Origin: Deltaproteobacteria bacterium Ga0077550
GTDB lineage: Bacteria; Myxococcota_A; Polyangia; Nannocystales; Nannocystaceae
Direction of reading: 5' to 3'
DNA: 64,000 nucleotides
Assembly (NCBI GenBank): GCA_001464385.1
Contig: LNFB01000127.1
Span: 1-64,000 of the forward strand
The notes under the pieces are model-generated. The model did not search any database. It was not told the DNA's origin and was given only the letters and a program-made list of their open reading frames with translations. The position numbers were made by a program, and so were the translations under genes. Of this stretch, positions 1 to 8,127 are shown in pieces. Within the stretch, counting starts at the first letter, position 1; every line of letters begins with the position of its first letter.

Positions 1-372
1 GCCCCGGATCCGGCCCCTGGCCGCGGACGAACCGTCGTGGCCACGGGTGTCCCTGCCGTCCAGGGATCGGTCGGCGGCGTCACGGGCCGGACGGTGTTCC
101 CGTCCGCGGCCCCGATGCCCGACACGCAGTACTTCCGCCGCGGGGACATCCCGGCGGAGCGGACCGCGTCGCGCACCACCGCGGTCGACGTGCCGGCGCC
201 CGCCGGTCGGCCGCCGGCGGAGGAACGCGACAGCGGACCCCGTGCCGGCGTGCCGGTGCCCGCGGAGCCGAACCTCCCGGAGCGCAGCGGCGGGTCGAAG
301 ACGGCGATCATCGTCGTCATCGGCCTGGTCGTGGTCGCGGCGATCGTCGGCATCGTCGCCACGCTCACCTGA
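1..372 (+). CDS. C-terminal end of a protein with a C-terminal membrane anchor (5' end outside window)
   Basis: The reading frame is open from base 1 to a TGA at 370-372, so this is the 3' end of a longer gene; the GTG at 37 is in frame but need not be the true start. The visible part (about 120 residues) is Pro/Ala/Arg-rich and disordered-looking, then ends in a hydrophobic helix (AIIVVIGLVVVAAIVGIVA) with almost nothing after it. That is a tail-anchored or C-terminally anchored layout with the bulk on the N-terminal side. No catalytic domain is visible in this piece and the function cannot be named. The downstream gene is convergent, 42 bases away. Confidence 0.6.
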   Translation, partial: APDPAPGRGRTVVATGVPAVQGSVGGVTGRTVFPSAAPMPDTQYFRRGDIPAERTASRTTAVDVPAPAGRPPAEERDSGPRAGVPVPAEPNLPERSGGSKTAIIVVIGLVVVAAIVGIVATLT

Positions 373-414
373 GCCGGGGCCGCGGCGCGGCGACCTCGGC
401 AGGACCTCGGGGCG

Positions 415-792
415 TCAGCCCTCGCGGGTCGGCTCGCCGTCGGCGTCGGCGGCGGGCTGCCAGGTCTGACCCGGCGTCTCGCCGCCGCTGCCGTAGACCA
501 TGGTCGCGTCGTAGTCCGGCGGCGGCTCGGCGACCGCGTCGGCCGGCCCCTGCACATCCATGTCGGTCTCGGCGTCGAGCGGGACGTCCTGCTGATCCTC
601 GACGTCGAGGACCTCGGAATCCATGTCGACCTCCGCGTTCATCTCCGCGGCGACCTCCGGGTACAGCTCGATGGGCGCCGTGGACGTCACGCCCGAACCG
701 GGGAAGGTCGGGGTCGCCGAGGGCGGCATCGTGGGGCGCCGGCCTGCACGCGAGTCCGCAATCGCCTGACACAGGTACGCATAGTCGATCAT
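415..792 (-). CDS. Hypothetical acidic protein
   Basis: A 125-residue protein starting at ATG (790-792) and ending in TGA. Residues 1-20 (MIDYAYLCQAIADSRAGRR) look structured; the rest is acidic and Pro-rich, with runs of Asp/Glu/Val such as EVDMDSEVLDVEDQQ. There is no signal peptide or membrane segment. It is the last gene of a same-strand run: it begins 12 bases after the stop of the PDZ lipoprotein gene, which in turn follows tmk. No family was recognised. The close spacing supports it being translated with its neighbours, but an acidic low-complexity reading in GC-rich DNA needs caution. Confidence 0.5.
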   Translation of the reverse strand: MIDYAYLCQAIADSRAGRRPTMPPSATPTFPGSGVTSTAPIELYPEVAAEMNAEVDMDSEVLDVEDQQDVPLDAETDMDVQGPADAVAEPPPDYDATMVYGSGGETPGQTWQPAADADGEPTREG

Positions 793-804
793 GCGGGCGC
801 GATG

Positions 805-1323
805 TTATCCGGGCCCACGGTCGTCGGGAAGCGCCTGGGGCACAATTCGATAGTCGATGGTCTCGCGTACGCCCGCGCGGAGTCGAACCACCTTCAGGGT
901 CTGCATCGTGGGCAGGCGCTCGAACATCGCGGCGTAGGCATCGGGGGTCTCGAGCCGGTCGCCCGCGACGCTCAGGATCACGTCGCCCTCCTGCAGGTCG
1001 CACGCTGGGGTGCACACGTCGGGCGCGTCGGGGAACACGGCCGTGATCTGCCAGCCCTCGAACCGCCCACGCGGGCGGTAGGGCTCCGGCCCGAGCTGAC
1101 GCAGGAGCCAGCCCGGACCGCGGGCGGTGGCGCGATCGAGGGACTCGCGGGCGATCGTGCCGGGCTCGTGCGGCGCCGGCCCGGGCGGCGCCTCGACGGC
1201 GGGCGAGGGGGCGACCGAGGTCGGCGCTGGCTCTGCAGGCATGGGTTCGGCGACCGGACGCGTCGACGCGCTCGGGCGACACGCGGCGGCGATCAGCACG
1301 GAGGCGAGCGCGAGGCGCTTCAT
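805..1323 (-). CDS. PDZ-domain lipoprotein
   Basis: 172 residues from ATG at 1323. The first residues (MKRLALASVLIAAACRPS) form a short lipoprotein signal peptide with lipobox IAAAC, so the mature protein should be Cys-acylated and envelope-bound. A Pro/Ala-rich linker (about residues 20-60) leads to a PDZ-like domain near residues 85-165; the segment ACDLQEGDVILSVAGDRLET matches the carboxylate-loop and core-strand pattern of PDZ domains in type II secretion GspC and DegP-like proteins. No protease domain is attached. An in-frame reading extends upstream to 1500, but it is Arg-rich and overlaps tmk, so the lipoprotein start is preferred. It lies 52 bases after tmk on the same strand. Confidence 0.75.
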   Translation of the reverse strand: MKRLALASVLIAAACRPSASTRPVAEPMPAEPAPTSVAPSPAVEAPPGPAPHEPGTIARESLDRATARGPGWLLRQLGPEPYRPRGRFEGWQITAVFPDAPDVCTPACDLQEGDVILSVAGDRLETPDAYAAMFERLPTMQTLKVVRLRAGVRETIDYRIVPQALPDDRGPG

Positions 1324-1375
1324 CGGCGGCACGGGCCGATGGTCGCGCGGGCCGCCCCGCGGCGCCAGTTTCCGG

Positions 1376-1984
1376 TCACCCGAGGCGGTCGGACGCCGCG
1401 AGGATCGCCGCGCCGACCGCCTCGGGCGACGCGGACGCATCGATTGCAACGACCCCTGGGAGCGCCTCGGCGAGCGCGGCGTCGTACCGCGTCGCGACAC
1501 GCCGCTGCACGGCGAGCGCGTCGAAGATCTCGGCTGGTGTGTCGCGATGCTGCGCGCGCTCGCGGACGCGGCGCCCGGCCTCGCCCGGGTCGACCACGAG
1601 GACGCACGTGAGATCGGGCCAGGGCGCGCGCGCGTTGATCCTCCGCACCCACCCCGGATCGCACGCCTCGGCTTGATACACCCACGACGACATCACGTAG
1701 CGATCGCAGACGACCCAGATCCCCGCGGCGAGGGCGGGCTCGATCGTCGAGGTCACGTGGTCCAGGCGATCGGCCGCGAACAGCAGCGCGAGGGCATGGG
1801 GATCGAGCCGCGGCGCGCTGCCGCGGAGGTGCCCGCGGATCGCGACGCCGATCGAGCGATCGCTCGGCTGGCACGTTCGCAGGCAGCGTCGGCCGCGTTG
1901 CTCCAGCGCCTCGACGAGCCGGCCCGCGGCCGTCGTCGTGCCCGAGCCATCGAGCCCCTCCAATGCGATGAACCGACCTCTCAC
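1376..1984 (-). CDS. tmk: Thymidylate (dTMP) kinase, P-loop variant
   Basis: 202 residues from a GTG at 1984, chosen because it puts [14 protein letters not shown] at the N-terminus as in the family. It phosphorylates dTMP to dTDP in dTTP synthesis. Visible motifs: P-loop [10 protein letters not shown] (residues about 8-17), where the usual Lys of GxGKT is Thr; CQPSDRSIG in place of the REPG substrate loop; [14 protein letters not shown], the DR(Y/H) motif with Ser-Ser and Tyr-Gln; and an Arg-containing lid ([10 protein letters not shown]). Length is normal (200-215). It is divergent from the gene at 2131 and leads a minus-strand run with the PDZ lipoprotein. The P-loop change may be a lineage variant rather than loss of function. 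Confidence 0.85.
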   Translation of the reverse strand: MRGRFIALEGLDGSGTTTAAGRLVEALEQRGRRCLRTCQPSDRSIGVAIRGHLRGSAPRLDPHALALLFAADRLDHVTSTIEPALAAGIWVVCDRYVMSSWVYQAEACDPGWVRRINARAPWPDLTCVLVVDPGEAGRRVRERAQHRDTPAEIFDALAVQRRVATRYDAALAEALPGVVAIDASASPEAVGAAILAASDRLG

Positions 1985-2130
1985 TCGGGGCGTCAGCGTA
2001 CCAGCTGCATGGCCACGCCTGCGCCCCCGTGTGTCGTCGTCGTCGCGGGGCCGTCGGGGCTGCTCCGCCGCGGTTGCTGTGCGGTCGGCCGAGGGCGTGG
2101 CACACTGCTGCCCACCGTGGGAGGGTTCGC

Positions 2131-3081
2131 ATGACCGGGCGTCCCAAGGAAACCGCCATGCTCGGCAGCGGCGGCATCGCCGACCCCGGCCCGTCCCCCT
2201 CGCACCCCGGCGCTCCACCCATGGCCCACGATCCCAGGCACGCGCACCCAGGCTACCCACCGCAGCCGTATCCGCCCGCGCAGCAGGGTCATCCGCAGCA
2301 GGGCTATCCGCAGCAGGGCTATCCGCAGCAGGGTCATCCGCAGCAGGGTCATCCGCAGCAGGGTCATCCGCAGCAGGGTCATCCGCAGCCCGCCGCGCCC
2401 CGGGGTCGCGAGGACGAGCTCATGGTGGGCGGGAGCAAGACGGTCTTCGAGTTCACTGGCACCGCGGCCCCCGAGGGGCGGGCCGGCTCCCGACCGACGT
2501 TCGTCGGCGGGGGCATGGTCGATCTGTCGAGCGTCGGGGGCCGCGAGTCGAACCTGCGCTCGGGCGCATCGACGTGGATCTTCCTGGGCTTCGGCATCGC
2601 CGCCCTCGCGGGGCTGCTGGCCGTCGTGATGTCTGGGCGCGAGGCCACGGAGGCATCGCCCGACACGGCGCCCGTGGCCGCCGCCGCAGCGAGTGAAGCT
2701 CCGGCGAAGGCCGAGGCGAAGGCCGAGGAGGTGAAGGCAGAGGCGCCCGTGCCGACGCCCGCCGAGCCGGCCGCCGCACCACCCGCGCCCGCGACCCCCG
2801 GCGCCGTGCCTACGACCCCGGGAGCCGCGCCTGCGACCCCGGGCGCGCCTGCGACCCCCGCGACGCCCGCCGCCGACCCGAAGCCCGCGGACCCAACCCC
2901 CGCGGTGACGCCCCCCGCCGATCCGCCTGCGGATCCCAAGCCGGCGGAGCCCAAGCCCGCGGGGGGCAAGGCCAAGCCGAAGAAGCCGGCCAAGCCCAAA
3001 CCGGCCGTCGAGCCCCCGCGCTCGCTCAAGCCGAAGAAGCCGCCCCGGGATCCGCTGAAGGACCTGCCGGCCCCGCCGTGA
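2131..3081 (+). CDS. Single-pass membrane protein with Pro/Gln repeats and a Lys/Pro/Ala tail
   Basis: 316 residues from ATG 2131, picked because GGGAGG sits about 6 bases upstream. Layout: Pro/His-rich N-terminus with seven five-residue repeats (QQG[HY]P, residues about 51-85); a short folded-looking block (residues about 90-145) containing [13 protein letters not shown]; one membrane helix at about residues 150-172 ([19 protein letters not shown]); then about 140 residues rich in Ala, Pro and Lys, ending in a basic stretch. No signal peptide, so the repeat side is probably cytoplasmic and the Lys/Pro tail could cross the periplasm, as in TonB-like linkers, though no TonB domain is seen. Function unknown. 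Convergent with the gene ending at 3088. Confidence 0.65.
   Translation: MTGRPKETAMLGSGGIADPGPSPSHPGAPPMAHDPRHAHPGYPPQPYPPAQQGHPQQGYPQQGYPQQGHPQQGHPQQGHPQQGHPQPAAPRGREDELMVGGSKTVFEFTGTAAPEGRAGSRPTFVGGGMVDLSSVGGRESNLRSGASTWIFLGFGIAALAGLLAVVMSGREATEASPDTAPVAAAAASEAPAKAEAKAEEVKAEAPVPTPAEPAAAPPAPATPGAVPTTPGAAPATPGAPATPATPAADPKPADPTPAVTPPADPPADPKPAEPKPAGGKAKPKKPAKPKPAVEPPRSLKPKKPPRDPLKDLPAPP
2281..2385 (+). repeat. Seven 15-bp tandem repeats, in frame
   Basis: Seven back-to-back copies of a 15-bp unit, cagcagggtcatccg or cagcagggctatccg (units begin at 2281, 2296, 2311, 2326, 2341, 2356 and 2371). Each encodes QQGHP or QQGYP. Copy-number change would keep the reading frame of the host gene. Confidence 0.95.
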
Positions 3082-3087
3082 TCGCGG

Positions 3088-4857
3088 TCAGGCGACGCGG
3101 CGCCGCGTGATCCCGCCGAGGCAGGCGAATCCGAGGACGACGCAGGCGCACCCCAGGGCGATGCGCTCGCCCGGGAGCGTCGCGGTGGCCTCGAACGCGG
3201 CCGCGGGCCCGGTGCCCAGCGCCGCGGCGACGTGGGGATCCCCGGGGCGCAGCTGGTCGGCGGTGCGCAGGAGCATCTGCCGGCCCCAGGCCGGGACCTC
3301 GCCCGACTCCGCCTCGGCGAGCAGCGCCTGCAGTCGCAGCGTCTCCGCCGTCTGCGGATCGCGGGCCGCCATCAGCACCGCGGCCTTGCGGCTGAGCGCC
3401 GCGCCGCGCCGCGCGTCGCCGTCCGCGAGGGCCTCGCTGGCGCCGCGCCGATAGGCTGCCGCGACCCGAGGCTCCTCACCGAGCTCCGGCCGCTCCGCGA
3501 GGAGGCGGTCGAGGGATTCCTGCGTGGCCCGCGGATCGGCGGCGGCCATCGCCGCGTCGATTGCCGCCGCCGACTCGGCGAGCCGTCGGGCATCGAGCGT
3601 GGCGAACAACGCCGCGGTGTGTCGGGCCGGCTGCCCCTCGCACCGCGGATCGATCGGCTCGCCGGCCACGACTGGCTCGCACGGCGCCTCGAGGGCGGTC
3701 GGATCGACCTTCACCAGGGCGTCGCGCACGGCGATCGCCGCGAGCTGCCGATGGTTGAGGAACGCCTGCGCCTGGCCGGTGCCGCCGCCGAGCAGCCGCA
3801 CGCGTCGGCTGATGGTCTTGGGCGGCGGACCCTCGACGAGCCCGGAGAAGGCCCGGCGCGCGGCGAGGCGCACGCTCGGGATCCGCGAGTCGGCGTGGGC
3901 GAGGAGGATCGCAGCGGCGTTGCCATTGTGCGCCTGGCCCCACGCGTCGAACAGCGCGGCGAGGCGCCGCGGCTCGCTCGACAGGGCCGCCTCGGCCCGC
4001 GCGGGGATCCAGCGGTCCATGCGATCGAGCTGCGCGGCGGCGTACTCCGCCCGCTGAAGCCTCGCCTCGTCCGGATCGTCGCCGACGATCGTCGCGCGCA
4101 GCAGGGGCACGACCGCCTCGTCCCCGATGCCGCCGATCGCCCGCGTGACCTCGTCGCGGAACGTCCCCTCGTGGAGGTACGCCACCTCGAGCAGGACATC
4201 CACGACTTGGTCCGAAGTGTTCGGATCTTTTCCGATTTCAGAGGCCGCTCGAAGCAGCGCCGTCTGCAGCACGACGTCGCGGTACACCGGCGTGAGCACC
4301 GGCGAGATCTTGCTGCGCGGGAGCACGAGCAGGTCCTCGAACCACCCCTCGGACCGCTTCACGGCGAAGCCGTGGGCCTTCTTCCACGCGAGGTCGAAGT
4401 GGCCGTAGCGGTTGGGTACGTCGCCGCCGATGGCCGCGAGCATCGAGCGGTAGTCGCCCTTGGGCGCGCGCCGGGGCGCCTGCAGGGCTGCACGCACGGC
4501 CGGCCACAGGCCGACCGGGGCCGCCGCGATGCGCCGCGCGGGACCTCCGATCTCGTCGAGCGCGCCCTTGCGGATCGCGGCCACGAGATCGTCGAGGTCG
4601 GCCACGCTCGTCGGGGGCCGGGCCGGGCCCGCCGGCGCCGTGCTCGGCGTCGCGGTGTCGGGCGCGGGCAGCAGCAGGGCGCGCGCCACCTCCCGCACGT
4701 CCTCGAGCTTGGCCTTCGGGTCGTCGCGGTGGGCCCGGGTGCCGACCGAGGTCTCGATCTCGACATCGAGCTCGCCGCGACACGCCGCGAGGGCGAGGCA
4801 CGCCGTGAAGGCAGGCACGAGGGGGAGCCCGAGGGCTCGGCGCGACGCGATCAGCAT
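3088..4857 (-). CDS. Large repeat-containing lipoprotein with C-terminal membrane helix
   Basis: 589 residues from ATG at 4857, chosen because GAGG lies about 6 bases upstream; a TTG two codons earlier is less likely. The N-terminus (MLIASRRALGLPLVPAFTAC...) carries a signal peptide with lipobox LALAAC. The body is helical and Ala/Arg/Asp-rich with repeated stretches such as AIGGIGDEAVVPLLRATIV and SRIPSVRLAARRAF, typical of HEAT/PBS-lyase-type alpha-solenoids. The end has a hydrophobic segment (IALGCACVVLGFACLGGI) followed by RRRVA, a stop-transfer-like anchor. No enzyme motif is visible. It starts 13 bases after the PilZ gene stops, so the two are probably co-transcribed. Confidence 0.72.
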   Translation of the reverse strand: MLIASRRALGLPLVPAFTACLALAACRGELDVEIETSVGTRAHRDDPKAKLEDVREVARALLLPAPDTATPSTAPAGPARPPTSVADLDDLVAAIRKGALDEIGGPARRIAAAPVGLWPAVRAALQAPRRAPKGDYRSMLAAIGGDVPNRYGHFDLAWKKAHGFAVKRSEGWFEDLLVLPRSKISPVLTPVYRDVVLQTALLRAASEIGKDPNTSDQVVDVLLEVAYLHEGTFRDEVTRAIGGIGDEAVVPLLRATIVGDDPDEARLQRAEYAAAQLDRMDRWIPARAEAALSSEPRRLAALFDAWGQAHNGNAAAILLAHADSRIPSVRLAARRAFSGLVEGPPPKTISRRVRLLGGGTGQAQAFLNHRQLAAIAVRDALVKVDPTALEAPCEPVVAGEPIDPRCEGQPARHTAALFATLDARRLAESAAAIDAAMAAADPRATQESLDRLLAERPELGEEPRVAAAYRRGASEALADGDARRGAALSRKAAVLMAARDPQTAETLRLQALLAEAESGEVPAWGRQMLLRTADQLRPGDPHVAAALGTGPAAAFEATATLPGERIALGCACVVLGFACLGGITRRRVA

Positions 4858-4870
4858 GGGCAACCTCGGT

Positions 4871-5221
4871 TCAGTGCAGGGCGTGGCCCGCCGCGCCCGC
4901 GCCCGCCTCGGGCATGAAGCGGACGAAGCGGAGCCCGACGCCGCACAGCGCCCGGAGCCCGTCGGCGTCCGAGTACTGCAGGTAGTAGTGGTTCTGGACC
5001 TTCGCGATGGCGCAGATGGACGGCTCGTCCTCGCCGTTGGAGAAGCGGACCACCACCTTGGTCCGCAGGGGCAGCGGCTCCGCCATCTCGACGAACATCC
5101 CGGTCCCCGAGATGTTGCGGGCGATGTGCCACTGCTCGCCGTGCAGGTCGCTGGCGATCAGCACGCGGAACACCTTGTCGATGCGCGCCGCAGCGCGCCG
5201 TTCGGTTTGCAGATCGGCCAT
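4871..5221 (-). CDS. PilZ-domain protein (c-di-GMP receptor candidate)
   Basis: 116 residues from ATG at 5221 (MADLQTERRAAARIDKVFRV); an in-frame start 12 codons earlier adds residues unlike the family. The protein is essentially one PilZ domain: Arg-rich N-terminal switch (ERRAAARIDKVFRV), then ARNISGTGMFVEM, which fits the (D/N)xSxxG motif, then LRTKVVVRFSNGEDE and a beta-rich C-terminus. These are the residues that bind cyclic di-GMP in known PilZ proteins. It is small and soluble, so it is likely an adaptor that reports c-di-GMP to a partner. The repeat lipoprotein gene follows 13 bases downstream. Confidence 0.82.
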   Translation of the reverse strand: MADLQTERRAAARIDKVFRVLIASDLHGEQWHIARNISGTGMFVEMAEPLPLRTKVVVRFSNGEDEPSICAIAKVQNHYYLQYSDADGLRALCGVGLRFVRFMPEAGAGAAGHALH

Positions 5222-5290
5222 GCCTGCAGCATGCCCGGCCCTTGGCCATGGGGGCAAATATCCTACATGTAGGACATGTGGGTGAGGACG

Positions 5291-5551
5291 TCATATCGCG
5301 AACGCCGCCCCCCAGAGGGCCCCGAGCTGGCCCCAGCCGACCAGGGCCGCGACCGATCCGAGCAGCGTCGCCGCCGCGCGGGGGAGGATCGGCCCGGTCT
5401 CGAGGGCGAGCGCGATGGCGCCGAGACCCATCGCACACGCGGGCCAGGCGGGGGCGTGCAGACCGGGCCAGAGGCTCGCCACGGTCGCTGCGAGGGCCAC
5501 GACGGAGAGCGCGGCGGCCCAGCGCGCGCGGAGCACAGGGTCCCGGAGCAT
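5291..5551 (-). CDS. Small hypothetical membrane protein
   Basis: 86 residues from ATG at 5551. It has three hydrophobic stretches (WAAALSVVALAATVASLW; ACMGLGAIALAL preceded by PAWP; LLGSVAALVGWGQLGALWGA) and a short basic N-terminus (MLRDPVLRAR), so a two- to three-helix inner-membrane protein is likely. No ribosome-binding site stands out. It is divergent from era, 67 bases away, and its stop lies 70 bases from the start of the PilZ gene on the same strand. No family recognised; coding status is supported by regular hydrophobicity rather than by a known homologue. Confidence 0.5.
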   Translation of the reverse strand: MLRDPVLRARWAAALSVVALAATVASLWPGLHAPAWPACAMGLGAIALALETGPILPRAAATLLGSVAALVGWGQLGALWGAAFAI

Positions 5552-5618
5552 GCGTGTCGGTTATCAGACCGCCCGGGCGGTTGCACGAATTCGACGAGGT
5601 GCCCAAACTCCGCCGCCC

Positions 5619-6550
5619 ATGCCGGACCAACCAGCCCACCGCTTCGGCTACGTCGCCGTCTGCGGCCGCCCCAACGTGGGCAAGTCCACGCTGGTCAACG
5701 CGTTGGTCGGCGAGCCGGTCGCGGTCGCGACGGCCCATCCGCAGACGACCCGCGAGCGCATGCTCGGCATCTGGTCGCGCCCCGCGTTCCAGGCCGTGCT
5801 CGTCGACACCCCCGGTCTGCACAAGGCCCGCAGCGCGCTCAACCGCTACATGGTGTCGGAGGCGCTCGCCGGCTGTCGCGACGTCGACGTGGTGCTGATG
5901 CTGGCCGAGGTCCCGAGCCTTCCGGCCGATCGCGCCGCGACGTGGGAGCCCGGCGACGTCGCCCGCGACTCATCACCCTGCGCCGTCCGATCGTCCTCGT
6001 GCTGACCAAGGCCGATCAGCTCCGCGAGCGCGACGCGATGCTGCCGATCATCGACGCGTGGCAGCGCCTGCATGCGTTCGACGCCGTGGTGCCCGTCGCT
6101 GCGCTCCACGCCCAGGGCCTCGAGCCGCTCGAGCAGGAGGTCGTGCGCCACCTCGGCGAGGGGCCGTCGCACTTCCCCGAGGATCAGCTCACCGATCGTC
6201 CGCTGCGCTGGCACGCCGCGGAGCTCGTGCGCGCCGAGCTGTTCGAGCACCTCGCCCAGGAGCTGCCCTACAGCTGCGCGGTGGTGGTGCAGCGCTACGT
6301 CGAGCGCGGACCCCTCGACGCGATCGAGGCCACGGTGTTCGTCGAGCGCGACAGCCAGCGCGGCATGGTCGTGGGCAAGGGCGCCCGCGTCATCAAGGCC
6401 ATCTCGATGGGCGCGCGGGCCCGGATCGAGCGCTTCACCGGCCGCAACTGCGACCTGCGCCTGCGGGTCGACGTCGCGCCCAACTGGACCCGCGACCCGG
6501 CGCGGCTGGCCTCGTTCGGCTACGTGCCGCCGGATGGAGCCGAACGATGA
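5619..6550 (+). pseudogene. era: GTPase Era, interrupted by a one-base frameshift as given
   Basis: Era is the GTPase that binds the 16S rRNA 3' end through a KH domain during 30S maturation. From ATG 5619 the frame encodes GRPNVGKST (G1), QTTRERMLGIW (switch) and DTPGLHKARSALNRYM (G3), then derails and stops at 6003-6005. A second frame, shifted by -1, resumes at about 5960-5985 with RRPIVLVLTKADQL (G4, TKAD for NKxD) and continues through the KH domain (GARVIKAISMGARARIER) to a TGA at 6548-6550. Joined, the product is about 310 residues, the usual length. One base appears missing between about 5945 and 5985. The stop overlaps the der start (ATGA). Because era is normally essential, a sequencing or assembly error is the likeliest cause. 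Confidence 0.85.
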
Positions 6551-7920
6551 CCCCCCACGGCGCACCCATGGTCGCGATCGTCGGCCGACCGAACGTCGGC
6601 AAGTCGACGCTCTTCAACCGTCTGATCGGCGCGCGGAAGGCGATCGTCGAGGACAACCCGGGCGTGACGCGCGATCGCATGTACGGCGTGGCCAACTGGG
6701 TCGGCTCGTCGTTCATCGTCGTCGACACCGGCGGCATCGATCCGTCGCTCGACGACGGCATGCCGGCGCACATCCGGGCCCAGGCCGACATCGCGATCGA
6801 AGAGGCCGACGTCGTGCTGTTCGTCGTCGACGCGATCGAGGGCATCAGCGCGATCGACAACGACATCGCCGATCGCCTGCGCCGCTCGGGCAAGCCGGTC
6901 GTGCTCGTCGCCAACAAGGCCGACTCGCCCAGCCGCGAGCAGGCCGCCGCGTGGGCGTGGGAGCTCGCGCTCGGCGAAGTCTGTGCCGTCTCGGCCGCCC
7001 ACGGCCGCGGCATGGGTGAGCTGTGCGACGCCATCGTCGCCCGCCTCGGCCCCGCGCCCGAGGACGTCGAGCTCATGCCGCCGGGCATCCGCGTCGCGTT
7101 CCTCGGTCGGCCCAACGCCGGCAAGTCCAGCCTCGTCAATGCCCTGGTCGGCGAGGCCCGGGTCATCGTCGACGAGGTCGCCGGCACGACCCGCGACGCG
7201 ATCGATCTCCCGCTCAAGTGGGGCGAGGACGACTTCGTGCTGTGCGACACCGCGGGCCTCCGGCGTCGCCGTCAGGTCGCGCGCGCCCACGAGCAGCTCG
7301 CTGCGATCAAGTCGATCCGCGCGATGGAGCGGACGTCGGTCGTCGTGCTCGTGCTCGACGCCACCGCCGGCGTCACCGATCAGGATCAGCGCATCGCCCG
7401 GATGGCCTTCGAGCGCGGCAAGGGCGTGGTCGTCCTGCTGCACAAGTGGGATCTCGTCGCCCACGACAAGGCCGCGGCCCACGCGGTGGTCGAGCAGACC
7501 GAGGAGGCGCTCGTCTTCCTCGAGAAGCCGTACATCATCAAGACGTCGATCGTCGGCGCCGAGCGGGATCGCGGGCAGGGCAGGGCGCGCAACCTCGACG
7601 CGTTGATGCGGGCCTGCAAGAAGACCGCGCACGCGCTGGCCAAGCGGATCCCCACCTCGGACCTCAACGACGAGCTGCAGCGGGCCGTGACGGCCCTGAC
7701 GCCGCCGTCGCACCGCGGGGCGATCGTGCGGCTGTACTTCGCGACGCAGGCCAGCGTCGAGCCGCCGCTGTTCGCGATCTCGGCGAACCGCGGCCGCCCG
7801 CTGACCCCGGCCTACGAGCGCTACCTGCTGCGGCGCTTCCGCGAGCGCTGGGATCTCCGCGGGATTCCCCTGCGGCTGGTGGTCCGCGGCCGCGGCCGCG
7901 GCGGCGAGACGCCCGAGTAG
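6547..7920 (+). CDS. der: Ribosome-assembly GTPase Der (EngA)
   Basis: 457 residues with two tandem GTPase domains and a C-terminal KH-like domain, the hallmark of Der, which acts in 50S subunit assembly. Domain 1: GRPNVGKST (residues about 14-22), DTGG and NKAD. Domain 2: GRPNAGKSS (about 188-196), DTAGLRRRRQ, and LLHKWDLV, where HKWD replaces the common NKWD. The C-terminal domain includes PPSHRGAIVRLYFATQ and ANRGRPLTPAYERYLLRRF. Its ATG overlaps the era stop (ATGA), so translation is probably coupled. In many gammaproteobacteria der follows yfgM-bamB; here a similar pair lies about 2.8 kb downstream. Confidence 0.95.
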   Translation: MTPHGAPMVAIVGRPNVGKSTLFNRLIGARKAIVEDNPGVTRDRMYGVANWVGSSFIVVDTGGIDPSLDDGMPAHIRAQADIAIEEADVVLFVVDAIEGISAIDNDIADRLRRSGKPVVLVANKADSPSREQAAAWAWELALGEVCAVSAAHGRGMGELCDAIVARLGPAPEDVELMPPGIRVAFLGRPNAGKSSLVNALVGEARVIVDEVAGTTRDAIDLPLKWGEDDFVLCDTAGLRRRRQVARAHEQLAAIKSIRAMERTSVVVLVLDATAGVTDQDQRIARMAFERGKGVVVLLHKWDLVAHDKAAAHAVVEQTEEALVFLEKPYIIKTSIVGAERDRGQGRARNLDALMRACKKTAHALAKRIPTSDLNDELQRAVTALTPPSHRGAIVRLYFATQASVEPPLFAISANRGRPLTPAYERYLLRRFRERWDLRGIPLRLVVRGRGRGGETPE

Positions 7921-8027
7921 GACGCCTCCGCCCGCCAACCCGGCTGCGGCCCGAGCGGCCCGTTGCCAACCCCGTTGGCGCGCGACCGCCGGCACACCGA
8001 GCCAAGTCCCCGCCGAAACTCGGGGCT

Positions 8028-8055
8028 TTGTTTGGCGGCCGGCTTGCTCTACTCT
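8028..8055 (+). promoter_or_regulatory. Possible sigma-70-type promoter for the VWA lipoprotein gene
   Basis: TTGTTT (8028-8033) and TACTCT (8050-8055) are separated by 16 bases, which loosely fits a -35/-10 pair, and lie 73 bases before the ATG at 8128. The match is partial; this is a suggestion only. Confidence 0.25.
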
Positions 8056-8127
8056 CGGCCTGGGTGACAGCGCCCGACGACGGCCCCCGGCTGTCCGGCC
8101 CTGTCCCCCGCGGAAAAGGAACACCCC

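Noticed and set aside
2098-2118. Sigma-54 promoter (TGGCAC followed by TGC) before the gene at 2131
   Set aside because: The GC element is one base too close to the GG element, which abolishes sigma-54 recognition in known promoters.
5930-6005. Programmed ribosomal frameshift in era
   Set aside because: No slippery heptamer or run is seen at the break, and Era is not known to use recoding; a missing base is simpler.
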